Assembly (NCBI RefSeq): GCF_002127325.2
Contig: NC_035436.2
Location: 19,715,020-19,779,019, forward strand
Length of the DNA stretch: 64,000 nt
DNA from: Helianthus annuus
Lineage: Eukaryota > Streptophyta > Magnoliopsida > Asterales > Asteraceae
Direction: 5' to 3'
Shown: one piece after another, positions 23,247 to 36,400 of the stretch
Layout: every line of letters starts with the position of its first letter
Numbering within the stretch: position 1 is the stretch's first letter
Position numbers and translations under genes: made by a program
The notes under the pieces: model-generated
What the model saw: the letters and a program-made list of their open reading frames with translations, nothing else
The model's database searches: none
What the model was told of the DNA's origin: nothing

Positions 23247-25660
23247 TGTCACACCCCCGAAATCCACCTGCGGATAACACCCGCTTCGAGGGCGTGACTG
23301 ACCAGGATCCAGCCACCAATTATACCGAATAATTAAATTGTTAACAAAAGTAATACTTACTAACCATAAGATTAGCAAATATCAAGTTCAGAGTTTAAGG
23401 TTTCAAGTTCAAACAGTTAATAAGTAGCGGAAGCATAAGTAAAGAAGTTTAAACAAAGTTCATATTTCAAAATAAGGTAACACCCAACACAAGGGTGGAC
23501 AGACACTACTCGTTCCCAAGCAGCAAGCTCCTTCGTCACTGGTTACCTGCAAAGCATGCAGTAAGGGGTCAACAATAATGCTGAGTGAGTTCACTAGTTG
23601 TCCAGTTTTAATTACCAAAAACTTGTTTCACCAGTTAATTTATCCGTTTATACATGCCATGGGGAGCTACCCCAAAAGTTAGCGACTAAACTGTTTTTCC
23701 AATACCGAATACTAGGTAACCGTTGCGTTTCCGCAGGATGCCCCGATGTCAATGTTCTATCATCATTGACGGATGCCTGAGTACATTAGTTCACGACCGA
23801 TCCCAAACCAGGGCACGGTGTGAGGCTGGTAAACACCGAAATAGCGCTATCAACTAATAACCCGTTCGCCTGGCCCCGGCGACTAATCGGTATTATGTAG
23901 TAGGGACTTGAGTGATAGAGTTTCGTTTAGTGCTGTTTGGTTGCATTCCGTATAAACAGTAATTAACTAAAAGGTTTCCCAATACCAGGGAAGGAAAAGT
24001 AAGTTTGTTCCCAGTAACTAGGGAAGGAATGTGAATGGTATCCCCTTTTACAAGGGGATAGAGTCGTTTTAGTCTCGTGTCCCAAACCACCGGGACGCAT
24101 GCTTTTAAGTTGTGAACTCACCTTGGGTTGCTCGGTAGATTTAGGTTACTTGTCAATCACGTTGGTCACCACGTCCTAACATGGTTACCGGTATAGGTCA
24201 GGTTCGGTGTACAAGCATTCACATAAAAATCTATACACATAACTGGCACGTAACATACATACAAATAAACAGTCATGGGGTTATTGGGCCGGCCTAAACA
24301 TTTAAGCAGTCAACAGCAACACATAACCCAGTCAACAGATAGCCCATAACACATAATGGCCCAATAACCAAAGTGGACAGCCCAGTCGCAACCAGCTGGT
24401 CTCGAGTCGCAACCAGGTGGTCTCGGCTTGTCACGTTATGGTTGCGAGTCGCAACCGTGGTCTCGAGTTGTCACGTTGTGGTTGCGAGTCGCAACCGTCG
24501 TAGTCTCGAGTCGCAATCGTGTGGTTTCGAGTTGTCACGCTTTGGTTGCGAGTCGCAACGGCGTGGTCTCGAGTCGTAATGCCGTGGTTGCGAGTCGGAA
24601 GCTGTCACTTTCATGCACACGTGATGATGCAGAACCATCAGTCCAATTTGTACCAAGAATTCAGACCCAGATTAGGAAACAACCAATAAGGTTTCTACTA
24701 ACACTTTGCCTAATCTGAATATTAGTAAACTTAGATCAAACTTTGCCATTTTTACATCTTCAAGTCATATTCAACTAGTTCATCACAAGTTCATCATTCT
24801 AGGGTTTTCATATTCAAACATACCATACATTTATGAACCAAAATCACACATATTTTAACAAGATCAATATGCAAGAACAAGGAAACACACACCAACTAGT
24901 TCATGAACTATACACCATCCTAGGTTCATCCTCTTTAAATAACATTTTTCCATACAAGAACATGTTTGGTCATAAGAATCCATATTCATCTCCAAATTAT
25001 CTACCATTTAGTTTGAACATACAACTAGTCATTTTGAACATGTTACAAGTATTTTACACATAAAAGTTTACACATAGTCAAACTTCACAATCATCCTAAA
25101 ATCATGCATAATGCTACTAATCAAGCATTTCTAGTTTCATAAACATACATAAATCTCATGCACATAATAACAACACTAACCGGTTGTGAGGAAGAAGAAT
25201 GAGCCGAAAACAAAGAGAAAGGAATCGAGAAGATGGAGTGTCCGAGTGATGATCTTGACCGAGTTCTTGTCCGAGATCCTTGCTTGAACCGAGATTTGGA
25301 AGAGATGGAATGTTGTTGGTTTGGGGTTTCTAGTTGAGAGAGAATAGGAGAAGTGTGGTAACTAAAGAATGAAGAATGAGGGGGAGGTTGGGTTTATATA
25401 CAAGGTTCCAACATAAGCTTAGGGGATTTCGGCCCAAGCCGGTTACGGCCCAAGGGCCCACTCGAGACCGAGTGGCCCACTCGCAACCGGGTGATTGCGA
25501 GTCATGGTCTCGGGTCGTGGTCTCGGCTCTCATATATATATATATATAATACATACATACAACACATATCATGTAAAGTCACGTTTCCATTTAATAATAT
25601 TTATATACACACAAAATATTACAAGGTGTTCGTTCGGAAAAAAAAACCTAGAGTGTCACA
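23247..25660 (-). repeat. 5' LTR of the young gypsy element
   Basis: This is the partner of 15829-18240 with the same ends and the same GGTTGCGAGTCGCAACC cluster (about 24393-24598). TATATAAA at 25393-25400 on the minus strand is the likely promoter TATA of the element. Plus-strand open frames within it recur in the other LTR and are not genes. Confidence 0.93.
25393..25400 (-). promoter_or_regulatory. Putative TATA box of the young gypsy element
   Basis: TATATAAA on the minus strand lies about 260 bp inside the 5' LTR, in the sense orientation and conserved in both LTRs. Transcription would start roughly 30 bp downstream and run into gag. Confidence 0.5.
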
Positions 25661-25694
25661 CGCACCATTCACTCCCATCACTCCCATTAGTTTC

Positions 25695-26581
25695 AGGGAG
25701 AATTTGAACCAAACCAGTACGTCAACACTCCTCCAGCTGAGCAGAATCAGTTGGACCAACTAGCAGCAATGGACGAGGACTCTGATCTGGAGATGCCACC
25801 GTCGGGGTCGCATGGACACCCCATTGAGATATCAAGTGGTTCAACATCATATGCGGGATCACCATATCGGGGTACCAATGAATGGGACCAGTATTGGAGT
25901 AAATTCTATTTTATGATTACTCATTCTCACCATTCTTCTACACCGCCACTACCTTCACAAGAGGACGTCCAAATGGAGCCGGTGGAACAACCTCAACCAC
26001 ATCCAGAAACCTCTAGGAGAAAACGTGGTGCACGTATGTCAGTACGTGCTGGACAACGGTTGGGTTCGCTTCCACCTTTGCCCTAATCTTACCCCATTAT
26101 TCATGAGGATCCACAAATGGGTGGACCCTCAAACACTTCACCTGTGGTGGACCCAACACCACAACCAGTGATTGAACCAATACCTCAACCGGTGGTTCAA
26201 CCATCACCAGCGGGTTTTGGTAACCCGATCCTTATATATCCAGACACGTCTGGATACAATCCTTTGAACCCAACTGTTACATCTGTGGATTTTAATTATC
26301 CCACGCCAGCGTAGGACCCTTATATGCAAGTGGTCGTGCACAATGCACTTTACCCATCCCATTTCCCTTCTACATATCCAACTACTGGATATCCCAATTA
26401 TGGGTACCAGTATCCGGTTGTGTCTCAGCCACAACCTCCACCACCACCCCAACTTGAGGCCATGCAAGAGGCCTTAGAACGGATGAGGGAAGTGCAGCGT
26501 TAGGCTGAGAAAACGGAGAAGAAGACGAACAAGTTCTTCAAGAAACTCTCCAAGTTGGTCAGTGGGAAGAATGATGAATGA
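25695..26581 (+). pseudogene. Proline-rich retroelement-type ORF with three in-frame stops
   Basis: One plus-strand frame can be followed from about 25695 to TGA at 26579-26581. It has an acidic start with MDEDSDLEMPPSG, an HPIEISSGS motif, long Pro/Gln stretches (VVDPTPQPVIEPIPQP), a Tyr/Pro-rich part and a basic coiled end (EKTEKKTNKFFKKLSKL). Stops interrupt it at 26084-26086, 26312-26314 and near 26503. It begins just after a TTAGTTTCAG acceptor-like sequence. Similar proline-rich frames are, as far as I recall, common beside Asteraceae LTR elements, but I cannot name a family. The 5' part was separated by the 15829-25660 insertion. Confidence 0.5.
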
Positions 26582-26613
26582 TGTCCTTCTATTTATTGTA
26601 TTTTGTTTCTTTT

Positions 26614-26690
26614 AGTCCCTGCGTGGACATGTATTTTTTTAGTCCTTGCGTGGATATGTATTTCTTTTCAGTCCCTGCGTGGACAATTAG
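26614..26690 (+). repeat. About 28-bp tandem repeat, three copies
   Basis: The words AGTCCCTGCGTGGACATGTA, AGTCCTTGCGTGGATATGTA and AGTCCCTGCGTGGAC start at 26614, 26641 and 26670. They lie directly after the proline-rich pseudogene, probably in the former 3' untranslated part of the host element. Confidence 0.7.
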
Positions 26691-27280
26691 TTATGTTATA
26701 TCAAGACCTGTTTAAGGAAAATTTTGTAAACCTTATTTAAATTAATGAAAATTTTTTTTTGGAATTATTATTTTGTTATAATATATGTATTTCATTACAT
26801 CTTTTCAAGCGATCGTCTCGATTTTAATTTGATCTTTGTCGATCTGCTATGTAATTCCAAGAGATCATCTTATTGGTTTTAACCAGCCAAATGGCAATTG
26901 TCCATATTAATTGACGGACAAAAATGATAGTTATGGATGAATAGCCTTCTATCATGATAGTTAAGGAAAAATAACCCTTCTATTCAGAGGTGGTAAACTA
27001 TGTTAAAGCCTCAAGTCATTACGACCAATGCAATCATGACCTATTCAACCATTAAGATAAATATTTTATATTACCATTCAAGTAATGTTATTATTCCTGG
27101 TAGTGTTCACTTATATATGGGTCAAATTTGCCAAAATGAAGGTACAATTAGACTTTTGAAGTCTCGGAATTAACCAAGGGAGCTATTAATTACTTGGATG
27201 GTCCCTTGGTATTGCAAATGTGGCCCCTACACCTGAAAAGTTACACTAGCGGTTCCTATTGTTACTCAAGCATAACATAA
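26691..27280. other. AT-rich retroelement-like spacer, no gene seen
   Basis: No coding frame was recognised. The words CTTCTATCATGATAGTTA and CTTCTATTCAGAGGTGG suggest old repeats. The 23-bp word AAGGTACAATTAGACTTTTG plus AAG (about 27140) recurs near 27880, on the far side of the MITE. Confidence 0.4.
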
Positions 27281-27641
27281 GGGCATGCGGAGTGGCTCGG
27301 TAAACCATTCGGCAAACCCAATTACCGAAGTGGCAAACCAATGCCAACCCCTTGCCGCATGAAGTGTGTGACGAAATGGGAGTGAAGTCGGTGAGGCTTC
27401 ACCGATGCGGGAAAGGGAGGAAGGAGAGAGAGGGGGTGTGGGGTGGGGTCCATTCCAATCTCAACCAATCACACCTTTTTCCTTTTTTTTATTTAAAAAG
27501 TTTACCACTTCACCAAATGTTTAAACCATTGCCAACACTTTTCACCAAAGTTTAAACACTTTTGACTCATTGACATGGCGCGCTCTGATTGGTCGGTTTT
27601 TTGATTTGCCACTCCAAAGTGTTTAACCACTCCTTACACCC
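27281..27641. mobile_element. PIF/Harbinger-type MITE, 361 bp
   Basis: The ends are GGGCATGCGGAGTGG and, inverted, GGGTGTAAGGAGTGG. They are flanked by TAA on both sides (27278-27280 and 27642-27644), the 3-bp target usual for PIF/Harbinger (Tourist) elements. The interior has GTTTAAACACTTTTG-like words and no coding frame of note. Confidence 0.75.
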
Positions 27642-27644
27642 TAA

Positions 27645-29218
27645 GTGGCATTTGGAGTGGATGAAGGTTAACTTTTATAAATAGTTAACACATTGATTTT
27701 GATTACAAAAGCAACATCATTACAATATGATACGAGGTTATATGCTTGGAAAATAGTTTTTGGAAAACTTCAACCAATTTGACCGATTCTATAAAGCTAG
27801 TTTTATTTTATTTTAAATTTGACCCATTTGACATATAATAATACTACTACCCATGTCGAGTGTTCACGGCTCAATTGAAGGTACAATTAGACTTTTGAAG
27901 GTCAACGCTTCAACTGTTTAATTATATATGAAGTTAGGATAAGTAGATTAAACTTGGTCATCTCAGTGGTGGTTTAAAAAGAAAGGCGAAGCGTAATAAT
28001 AAAGAAAACTTTAATTATTAATACCTAATAATATCTGTTTAATTAATATATCTATACTATATTATAATGCATAAGGGATGAGTATTTTAAGATACCCAAA
28101 AAATAAACACTTTTCTCCCATTTATTTATAGAAAGGCCCCTAAAATGAGGGTAGTTTGGTCTTTTAAACACTATTTATTTTTTAGCCCCTAAACTTATTA
28201 CACTTAAATCCCTAAGGTTTTAACAAAATTATAGATAAGAGTAAACTGCAATTTTACCCCCTGGGGTTTAGGGCAATTGGCATGTCTACCCCCTAAGGAA
28301 ATACTTGCAATTTTACCCCCCAACGTTTGCTGGTGTGTCGCAACTTTACCCCCCGGCGTCAAAGTTGTTAACGGATCTGTTAACTATGACTTGAAATGAC
28401 TATATTACCCTTCAATTTTACCCCCCCAACATTCCTGTTATGTCGCACAATTACCTCCCACTGGTAAATTACTAATTTGTCCTTTATTATTACCCCTTGT
28501 ACTTTGTGTTAAGACACAACATTACCCCCTCCAACTTCCAAAACCCTTCCCGCCAAAATCAGAAACCTATTCTATGTTTCTATACTCAAAAATCAAAACC
28601 TGTTCTATGATTCTATAATCAAACATCTGAAACCTATAAGTATACTAAAAAATCAAACCAGTTCAAACCTGACCATGTATCAAACCTTCAATGTTTGGCT
28701 GTTCAATGTGTTCTATACTCAAAAAGTCAAACCTGTTCATTATAGTTTACCAAAAGGCTGGGCCGGGGTAAAATCAAACCTGCTAACTTTACAATTATAC
28801 CCCTGCTGCACTAGCTGCTGCACTATCAAACCACTGCTGCATTATAGTTTACCAAAAGGCTGATCAGCCATGTATCTAACCATGTATCAAACCACTATTG
28901 CACTAACAATGTGTTATAGAATCTGACCATGTATCAAACCATGTATCAAACCACTATCAATTTACCAAAAGGCACATACCTGTTGTATGATCATGTAACT
29001 GTATGATCATCAACTGCACATACCTGCTAATGTTAACTATCAGTATGATCATGTAACTGTCATCAATTGCTAATGTTAACTATCAGTCCAAAAAGGCACA
29101 TACTTGCTGCATGTTTATAGGTTTCATGTGCTTAAACTTCAAGCAGGTATGCTTGATGACCACTAATAGTTTAAGCACAAAATATCACATTAGCACAAAA
29201 GAACACATTAGCTGTAAA
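27645..29218. other. Old transposon-like repeat DNA, left part of the insertion host
   Basis: No gene is seen. Around 28230-28520 the words GCAATTTTACCCCC, ACCCCCTGGGGTTTAGGG and variants recur in tandem-like fashion. From 28550 to 29000 short phrases such as CCATGTATCAAACCACT repeat. The DNA continues after 44139 with ATGATCATGTAACTGTATGATCATCAAC-type phrases (read in parts), showing that one repeat was split by the element at 29219. Confidence 0.5.
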
Positions 29219-32054
29219 TGTCACACCCCAACCGATGGCGGAAACATCGGGGCATGGCACTGAGCGAAACAGATTGTCCAGAAGTTTCCATAACAATTAT
29301 CATTACCAATCAATTTAAAGTAACATGTCCCATACCATGTCTCAAAAGGTAAACAAATTATTACAGTCAAAATCTAGGCAAATAGTTCTATTCCGACAAC
29401 TCAGATTTTTTAAATAGCCCAATTGTTTATCTGCTTCCAGAGACTCTTGATTACATTTGTACAGACAACTATTTGTTGGCCTCTAGAAACTTATTATAGC
29501 CTCGCTTTCCTAGCATATAAGCATCCTAAATACCTGTCACATACGTTAAAATAAAGTCAATACACATAGTGTAAAGGCGAGCATACAAGTTTGATAATCG
29601 CATATAGAGTTCGAAATAGTTTACGCATAACCAGCACGTACACAGAGGAAAACGAAGTATGTTAATTATCGACATGGACCTATCGATACCAATGACTACG
29701 GGTTGACTGCCTAAGGCAGTTCGTAATACATGATCACCACTGTAATCCATGCAAATAATTGTCCTTAACAACCCCCGTGTGAACGGGTGTTGAGTCCAAA
29801 CTATAGTACTATCGTTGCTAAGGCAGGTATACAGCATTCCATGTGTAAACATAACAAACAAGCATTCATTAAGTCATGTAATACATACAATAACGGTTAG
29901 CATTAAAAGTATTGCGTAGTGTGCTTGATGTGTTTTCGTATAAGTAACGTATGTAACACCCAAAAGTGCTTAAAGCAAAAAGGGACCGAGTATACTCACA
30001 GCGGTTGATGGATTGAAGGGAGCGCTTGAGAGTAAGGTTAGCCTGATTAGAACGATAGCATAACGATAAGTGACTCGTAAAACGAAAGCAAGTGTTGATG
30101 GGTCGAATGGCAGTTTGGTCGGATGGTAGTCTGATCGGATGGCCAGTCGTGCGGATGATAATCCGTTCGGACGGTTATACAGTCGGACGGTAGTCCGGTC
30201 AGATGACTATTCGAGTGGATTGTTTCTTTCTATGAGAAGGATGTGTTTGTGTATGATGGTTTGACTTTTGAAGTTTTTGTTGAAGCATTTGAAAACATTG
30301 AAGTATCTCTTCCTTTCAGGTCAGTCCGATCGGACGGCAATCTGATAGGTTGACACTTCAGTGAGAACAAGTTCACAGCAGGTTGTTACTCGATCGGACA
30401 GCAGTCCGGTCGGGTGGCATCCTTAGCGCATTGAACATGTTTGAAAATCGATTAAGTGTTGAAGTCAAGTATCTCATGATCCGAAGAGTAATCTGGTCGG
30501 ATGGTAGTCCGATCAGATAGCAATTCGTTTAATATTCAACTTTAAATAAGGTTGATTAAGTGTGGGACCCAAGGTGTCAGTCGTTCGGACGGCCAGTCAC
30601 TCGGATGGTTGTCCGGTCGGATAGTCGTCCGGTCGGATAGCAATCCGTGCTGGTCATTCCGTTCGTCTTTCACTTGGTCGTTTTGATCGTTAGTAGTTTT
30701 ATCGAGACACTTTGACAACGTGTCAACCAAAAGAACCCCGTCTCGATCCTGGTAACCTGACCGAAAAGGAATCACCCAATGTTCAATCAGTTAACCGGTT
30801 CAAGTCGGTCGTTCTTGGTTATCCTGAAATTGGTGGCCTCATGGATAGGATCCAGATCTTGAGCCAACACATCACTAAGAACGAGTAGAGGTTAGAACGA
30901 GATCCGAATCTATCGGTTTGAGTGCGTTGAGTGTAAAAGAGTTGAAAGAAAGTTGGAAAACCTTCTTCCAATCCCTTTCACCGTGAATATGTTTAGATCT
31001 ATGAAAGATCTTTGTTTATTTATGTAGAAATCGGTTAGATTCGAGTTGTTCTTGAAGGATTGAAGCCAAAACATGAAGTTCTTCAAGAACATTATGATGA
31101 CGTCATCCTAGAACACCTCAAATCGGGTGATTTCACAGTTAAAAGTTAAGATTTGAAGGATAGAAAGGTGTAGGAGTGCGTGTAGATCAAGAAAGTACAA
31201 GATTTAGGACGAGATCTTACCGGAATTGAGAGAAATCGAGCAAAAAGGTGGGGAACACGAGCTGGTCGGACCTCACTTGCCAAAAGTGGAAAGAATGAAA
31301 GTGACATGGGTATTTATAGGATTCCAAAAGTGGAAAGGGTGGGTCGATCGGATGACACCACACCCGGATGACTGGTCAGTCGGATGGCATATCGACCGGA
31401 TGGCAGCCCGGTCGGATGGCAATCCGGCCGCTGGCATCTGATTCAAGTACGCGCTGCGATGATTTTTGGTATTTCGATTGCGATTGTGAGCGTTGTGATG
31501 CGATAGAGTTTCCTAGTCAAATTACTTTTAATCCCAACTACTCATATCTCGCACTATCTCTTCTCCACTAATTATCATACTATATTAACATACAATCATC
31601 CTTATTTCGTATTCGGTTTGCGATTGCGATTCGATTGCGATTGAGTTCGATTGCGTTTCGATGGATTACCACACATAACATAAATAAGCATGCACAAGTA
31701 ACACATAAGTCACACACACACGTATAATAATCACCAAAATGCGTAATTCGAGTTGCGAGCGTGTTGTTGTTTAGATTAGTTTGATTAGCGTTTAATTGGC
31801 TTTATCGTATTTTTACTTCCTATTATTCACGGTCGTAAAGTGATTTGTAACGGTAAACATACATCGATTACTGCGATTATACTCAATTACTCCACATAAT
31901 ACAACTAACGCAAAACATAAAATAGACTAACTGCAGTCAAAGAAGTCAAAACAGGAATTGATCAAGGAGAGATATATTGCAATTAGCAATCTTTTCTTCC
32001 AATTGACTTCAATCTTGACTTTGACTTTGACTTTCGAAACACTGGGGTGTTACA
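29219..32054 (-). repeat. 3' LTR of the 14.9-kb gypsy element
   Basis: On the minus strand it runs from TGTAACACCCCAGTG to GTTGGGGTGTGACA. It contains an irregular array of CGGTCGGATGG-like words (about 30110-30650 and 31345-31435). TATAAATA at 31311-31318 on the minus strand is the likely promoter box. Confidence 0.9.
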
Positions 32055-32083
32055 GCCTCCCCTAGTTGAGGGAATTTCATCCC
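32055..32083 (-). other. Polypurine tract of the 14.9-kb gypsy element
   Basis: On the minus strand a TTTCGGGATGAAATTCCC box is followed by TAGGGGAGGC directly at the 3' LTR. Only one copy of the box is present, unlike the two other gypsy elements. Confidence 0.7.
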
Positions 32084-32087
32084 GAAA

Positions 32088-33437
32088 TTAGGCCGAAGCC
32101 GTTGCAAACAGCTGTGGGTACTTTGTCTTCATGTCGCTTTCAAGTTCCCAAGTGAACTCTGCGCCTCGTTTGCCTTCCCATTGGAGTTTCACAACAGGAA
32201 TGCGCGAGCGTCTGAGCTGCTTGGTTTGGCGATCCATGATTTCGACAGGTTTCTCCACGAAGTGTAGAGTTTCGTTTATTTGGAGGTCATCAAGAGGTAC
32301 AATTAAATCATGCTCAGCCAGGCACTTTCGAAGGTTTGACACATGGAAAGTCGGGTGGACATTACTGAGTTCCTCCAATAGCTCGAGTCTGTAGGCGACT
32401 TTTCCGATCCTTTCCAGAATCTTAAAAGGTCCAACGTATCGAGGCGCTAGTTTCCCTTTCTTGCCGAATCTGACCACACCCTTCCAAGGTGATACCTTTA
32501 GGAATACGTAGTCGCCAACATCAAATTCAAGGGGCTTGCGTCGTCTATCGGCGTAACTTTTCTGTCGACTTCGAGCTTTCAACAAGTTATCTCGAATTTG
32601 GAGGACTTTGTCAGTCGTTTCTTGCAGTAGCTCAGGACCGGTTAGTTGCGAGTGACCGATCTCGTGCCACACAATAGGCGATCGACATCTTCTTCCATAT
32701 AAAGCCTCGAATGGTGCCATTTGGATGCTGGTATGATAGCTGTTGTTGTACGAGAATTCGACTAACGGTAGGTACTTGTCCCAATTACCACCGAAGTCTA
32801 TGACACACGAACGGAGCATGTCTTCAAGAGTACGAATCGTTCTTTCAGTCTGACTGTCGGTTTGAGGATGGAATGCGGTACTCAGATTAAGCGTAGTACC
32901 GAGAGTAGCTTGAAACGTTTCCCATAATCGTGAGGTAAACCGAGCGTCACGGTCATAGATGATGTCACGAGGCGTCCCATGATTACAAATGATCTCGTTG
33001 GTGTAGATTCGGGCTAATCGTTCCACCTTGTAGTCTTCCTGTATTGGCAAAAAGTGGGTTGATTTGGTTAAATGATCAACAACAACCCAAATGCTGTCGT
33101 GACCTGATGACGTGTGCGGAAGCTTTGTTGTGAAATCCATAGCTATACTCTCCCACTTCCACATGAGGATTGGGGGTTGCTCGAGTAAGCTAGAGGGCCT
33201 TTGATGTTCAGCCTTGACCCTTGCACAGGTCAGGCACTTCCCAACGTAGAGAGCAATATCCCTTTTCATACCCGGCCACCAGTACTTGTAACGAAGGTCC
33301 TGGTACAATTTGTCAGCACCGGGATGAATAGAATACCGGGATTTGTGGGCTTCGTCCATCAAAATCTGTCGCAAATTGGTCCGCTTAGGGATCCAAATTC
33401 GGTCCAGGAAGTGGAATATCCCATTCGATTTATTCAC
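32088..33437 (-). pseudogene. Integrase and chromodomain part of the split pol
   Basis: This 449-residue open frame has integrase zinc ligands H31, H38, C68 and C71. The triad D101, D162, E198 has the standard 60 and 35 spacing. The chromodomain ends with FTWELESDMKTKYPQLF. Changes near the active site relative to the young element include YDRD for SDRD and DSQ for DGQ. It is cut off from RT/RNase H by the solo LTR. Without that insertion and one CTTCT copy (3390 bp, a multiple of three) the frame would continue, except for one TGA near 33463. No start codon belongs here; the first codon is an internal GTG. Confidence 0.88.
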
Positions 33438-33472
33438 CAGTTGAGCTCCATCGTGATAGATTCATTCCTTCT

Positions 33473-36400
33473 TGTGACAACTGTGTTCTATTAATTGTCG
33501 TACAATGTAAAACAATGTTAGTTATCAATAAAACAATGTGCTTGGGTGTTATTATATGTGTTTTGATGTTATTATTTGTGTATTTATGTTTGGTGATTTT
33601 ACAATTTGATTCTATTCCGATTTCAAGCTTTAAAGCGCTTTCTGGAAGGTTATACGCAAACTGGTGCGTAAACGCAGTCAGTATAACACGAAAAACACTC
33701 TGTAATAGTGACATAGGCTTAACATACCTTAAATAACCTCCACATAACTTAGAAATAAGTTTTGAATGGTTTGGTGTGTTGAAATCAAGTTTGTTCGATC
33801 GCATGGACTATTTGTGTCAAACTGCGAAACTATACCGATTTTTATAGTGACGAACATTCTGGAACTTGATCATAAGTTAAACATACCCTAAATAACCTTT
33901 ACATAGCTTAGAAATAGGCTTTGAGGGGTTCGGTATGCTATAATAAACTTTATTGATCAATAGGGACTAAAAGAGTCAAAAGGTGAACAAGTTTGCATTT
34001 TCGCGCGTATCTTACATTCTGAATATATCTGGACATCCAAAAATTCATGTAATCATTAAAATATTATGTTTTAGTGTTTGGCATGATAAAATTCCATTCA
34101 TCTCTTGATTTGGATCGTTTTTGCATCTGTTACGACTTCCGCCGTAATTTACCGAACAACGCAACCGTAGGACCAAACGAGCCGACATCCGAGATATTTT
34201 TGAGCACATTTTAAGTTCCCTATACTTTAACCTCATTTTAGAGCTTTGAAATGGGGTTAACGGGGCTTAAACATGTCAAAAATGCATCAAAAACCAAGTT
34301 TGGAGGTGAAGGGGCCTGTTCTGCCAATTGCTGAAAGTTTCTGCCAGCACATAGGGTCCTTATGGTCCGTAAAGGTGTCACAGCACAGCAGAAACCGGTT
34401 TTCAAAAACCCAGCAGCTTGCACTTGTTTTCTTTGCTTGTTTTGGCAATCTATGGGCTGGTTTGTGTGCCCATCAAGGTGCCCAATCAGAGTATGGCAAG
34501 TGTATGGTTTAGATTGTGCCCCCTTTTGCAAGAAACGATCCTAACGGTGGTCCATTTCCTATAAATACCCACCTTAGTTCTTGCAATCCTCATTCAAATC
34601 TGATCTAAGATGCTCTAAGTTGAAGCCTTTGCTTCATACCTGAGCTACTTGGATCAAGATTTGCTTGCGAGGACCTTCTGTAAGTATTCTTTCGTTCTTT
34701 TCATTCGTTTTTATCATTAAAGTTAAACTGCGTTTGACTTTCTGCTTTGACCAATTTATGGTCAATGCGAAGTTCGTTGAACTTCATATCGTGAGCGTAA
34801 TCACGATGGTTATAGTCCCTAGTGACTATACTTACTGATTATCACGTTATCTAGGCTCAGTGACGAGTCGTAGTTTCGGCCAAAATGCGTATTTACGCGT
34901 ATTTTGTAACCAAACTACTCTACGATATCAAAACCATTTGTTTTGATATCAAAACCTATTTTCTAACTTAACTAAACATGTTCTAGCATGTTTAACTCGT
35001 CACTTTTTAGATTAGTGCTTGTGTAGAGTCGTAAGTCAAGCGGACTAAACACCCGCTTAGACTTTCAAACACGACCCGTTTGGTCGATCATTAGGATCCG
35101 ACCAAACATACTTAGTGACCATAGTTGCATAGGGAATAACCTTCCGAGGTTATACCTTATGGTCACTTAGGTATAAGTAGTCGTATGATAGGCAGTTTAT
35201 ATGCCATTGGTAAATAACCAAAATGCCCTTTTCATACATAATTAGTAATTAAGCATATGTAACCCAAAAATTTTGTTATGTAACTGATTATGTAACATAA
35301 TTAAACATGTTTTGGCATATAATACTTGTCATAGGACTAGTTAGACGTCTCAAATGCGCATTGCGCGCACGACGCGTTAAAGTAGTGTAAGCTACCTTAA
35401 TGGGTCGCAATGGGTCGAAAGCACTTAGGTTAGGTTTCAATTTAGGATGTAGGCTTTGTTAAACAATATCACATGAGTTCCAACACTCATTTGGTTTACA
35501 AGACCTCATTCTATCCGATCATCCGATTTAGGCGTCTATTGTTTGACTAGTAGTTCGATTACTAGGTGCTACTTGATTTCTCTGGGTTACTTGAGTTTGC
35601 TTGAAGTTCTATTGATTGAGGATACTTTGCACTTCATGTGAGTACATAGTTCCCCTATTTTACTGTTTTCAATTGTTTTGGGGTGATTCATATGTACGAA
35701 ATGGTTTTCAAAGTTTAAACGATGGGTTTTCAAAAACAATTAAGATGGTTTATACAAACTAATAACGATTTCAATAAAGTGAACAAACTTGTTGGTTGTA
35801 GTTACATAACAAATGACATTCATTAGCATTGATCAAGCCGACCAGTATTAGGTTATGGTACCATAGGATCTGACAAATCCCGTTATTTTACTACACCCAT
35901 GGTTATGTGTGGGGGTTGTGGGTAACGACTGAATCTGATGTTAGTTAATTTACCCTTTGGTGGTTTGTTAACGCGAGAAGCGAGATGTGAGGTGGTCGAG
36001 TCACAAAGGTTTGAATGTTATTAGCGAGACAACCATAAATAAGTTTTCACAATTAAAACGAGGATGATTTTAAACGATTTAAACGAGTTAACGATTTGGA
36101 AACGATTTGAACAAGTTAAACAAATTGGATAAACGATTGGTTTTTGGTTAGTGTATAGATAACGGTACGGGTGTAATGTGGTGAAAGCATGGTGGATACG
36201 CCGCTGGTACTTCCTATATAAGTGTTTTCATCATATTACATACCGTGGCGTTATTTAGTTCACTTGGGTAAACGATTTTGAAACGATGTCACACAAACGA
36301 TGTTTTCTAAAGGATATAAACCATATGAGTTTTTAACGAGTTTTTACAAGATGTTTTACAAGTTGGTTTTGTAAAACAAATGTTTTTGGGGTTAAGAATC

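Larger units (their letters stand above)
15829..25660 (-). mobile_element. Young, nearly intact Ty3/gypsy chromovirus (Tekay-like), 9.8 kb
   Basis: LTRs at 15829-18240 and 23247-25660 differ at very few sites: I noted three substitutions and a TA/TACA length change. The target duplication CGCAC is exact (15824-15828 and 25661-25665). On the minus strand the order is 5' LTR, primer site (23231-23244), gag, protease, RT, RNase H, integrase, chromodomain, polypurine tract and 3' LTR. Gag to chromodomain is one frame apart from an 88-bp GT-AG insertion (22766-22853) and a single TAG (22059-22061). It is the youngest retroelement here. The chromodomain and domain order place it among chromoviruses; the Tekay clade is my inference. 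Confidence 0.95.

Noticed and set aside
34238..34531. Frames of 79-97 codons in the solo LTR
   Set aside because: No motif; overlapping frames on both strands near the LTR promoter are expected by chance.
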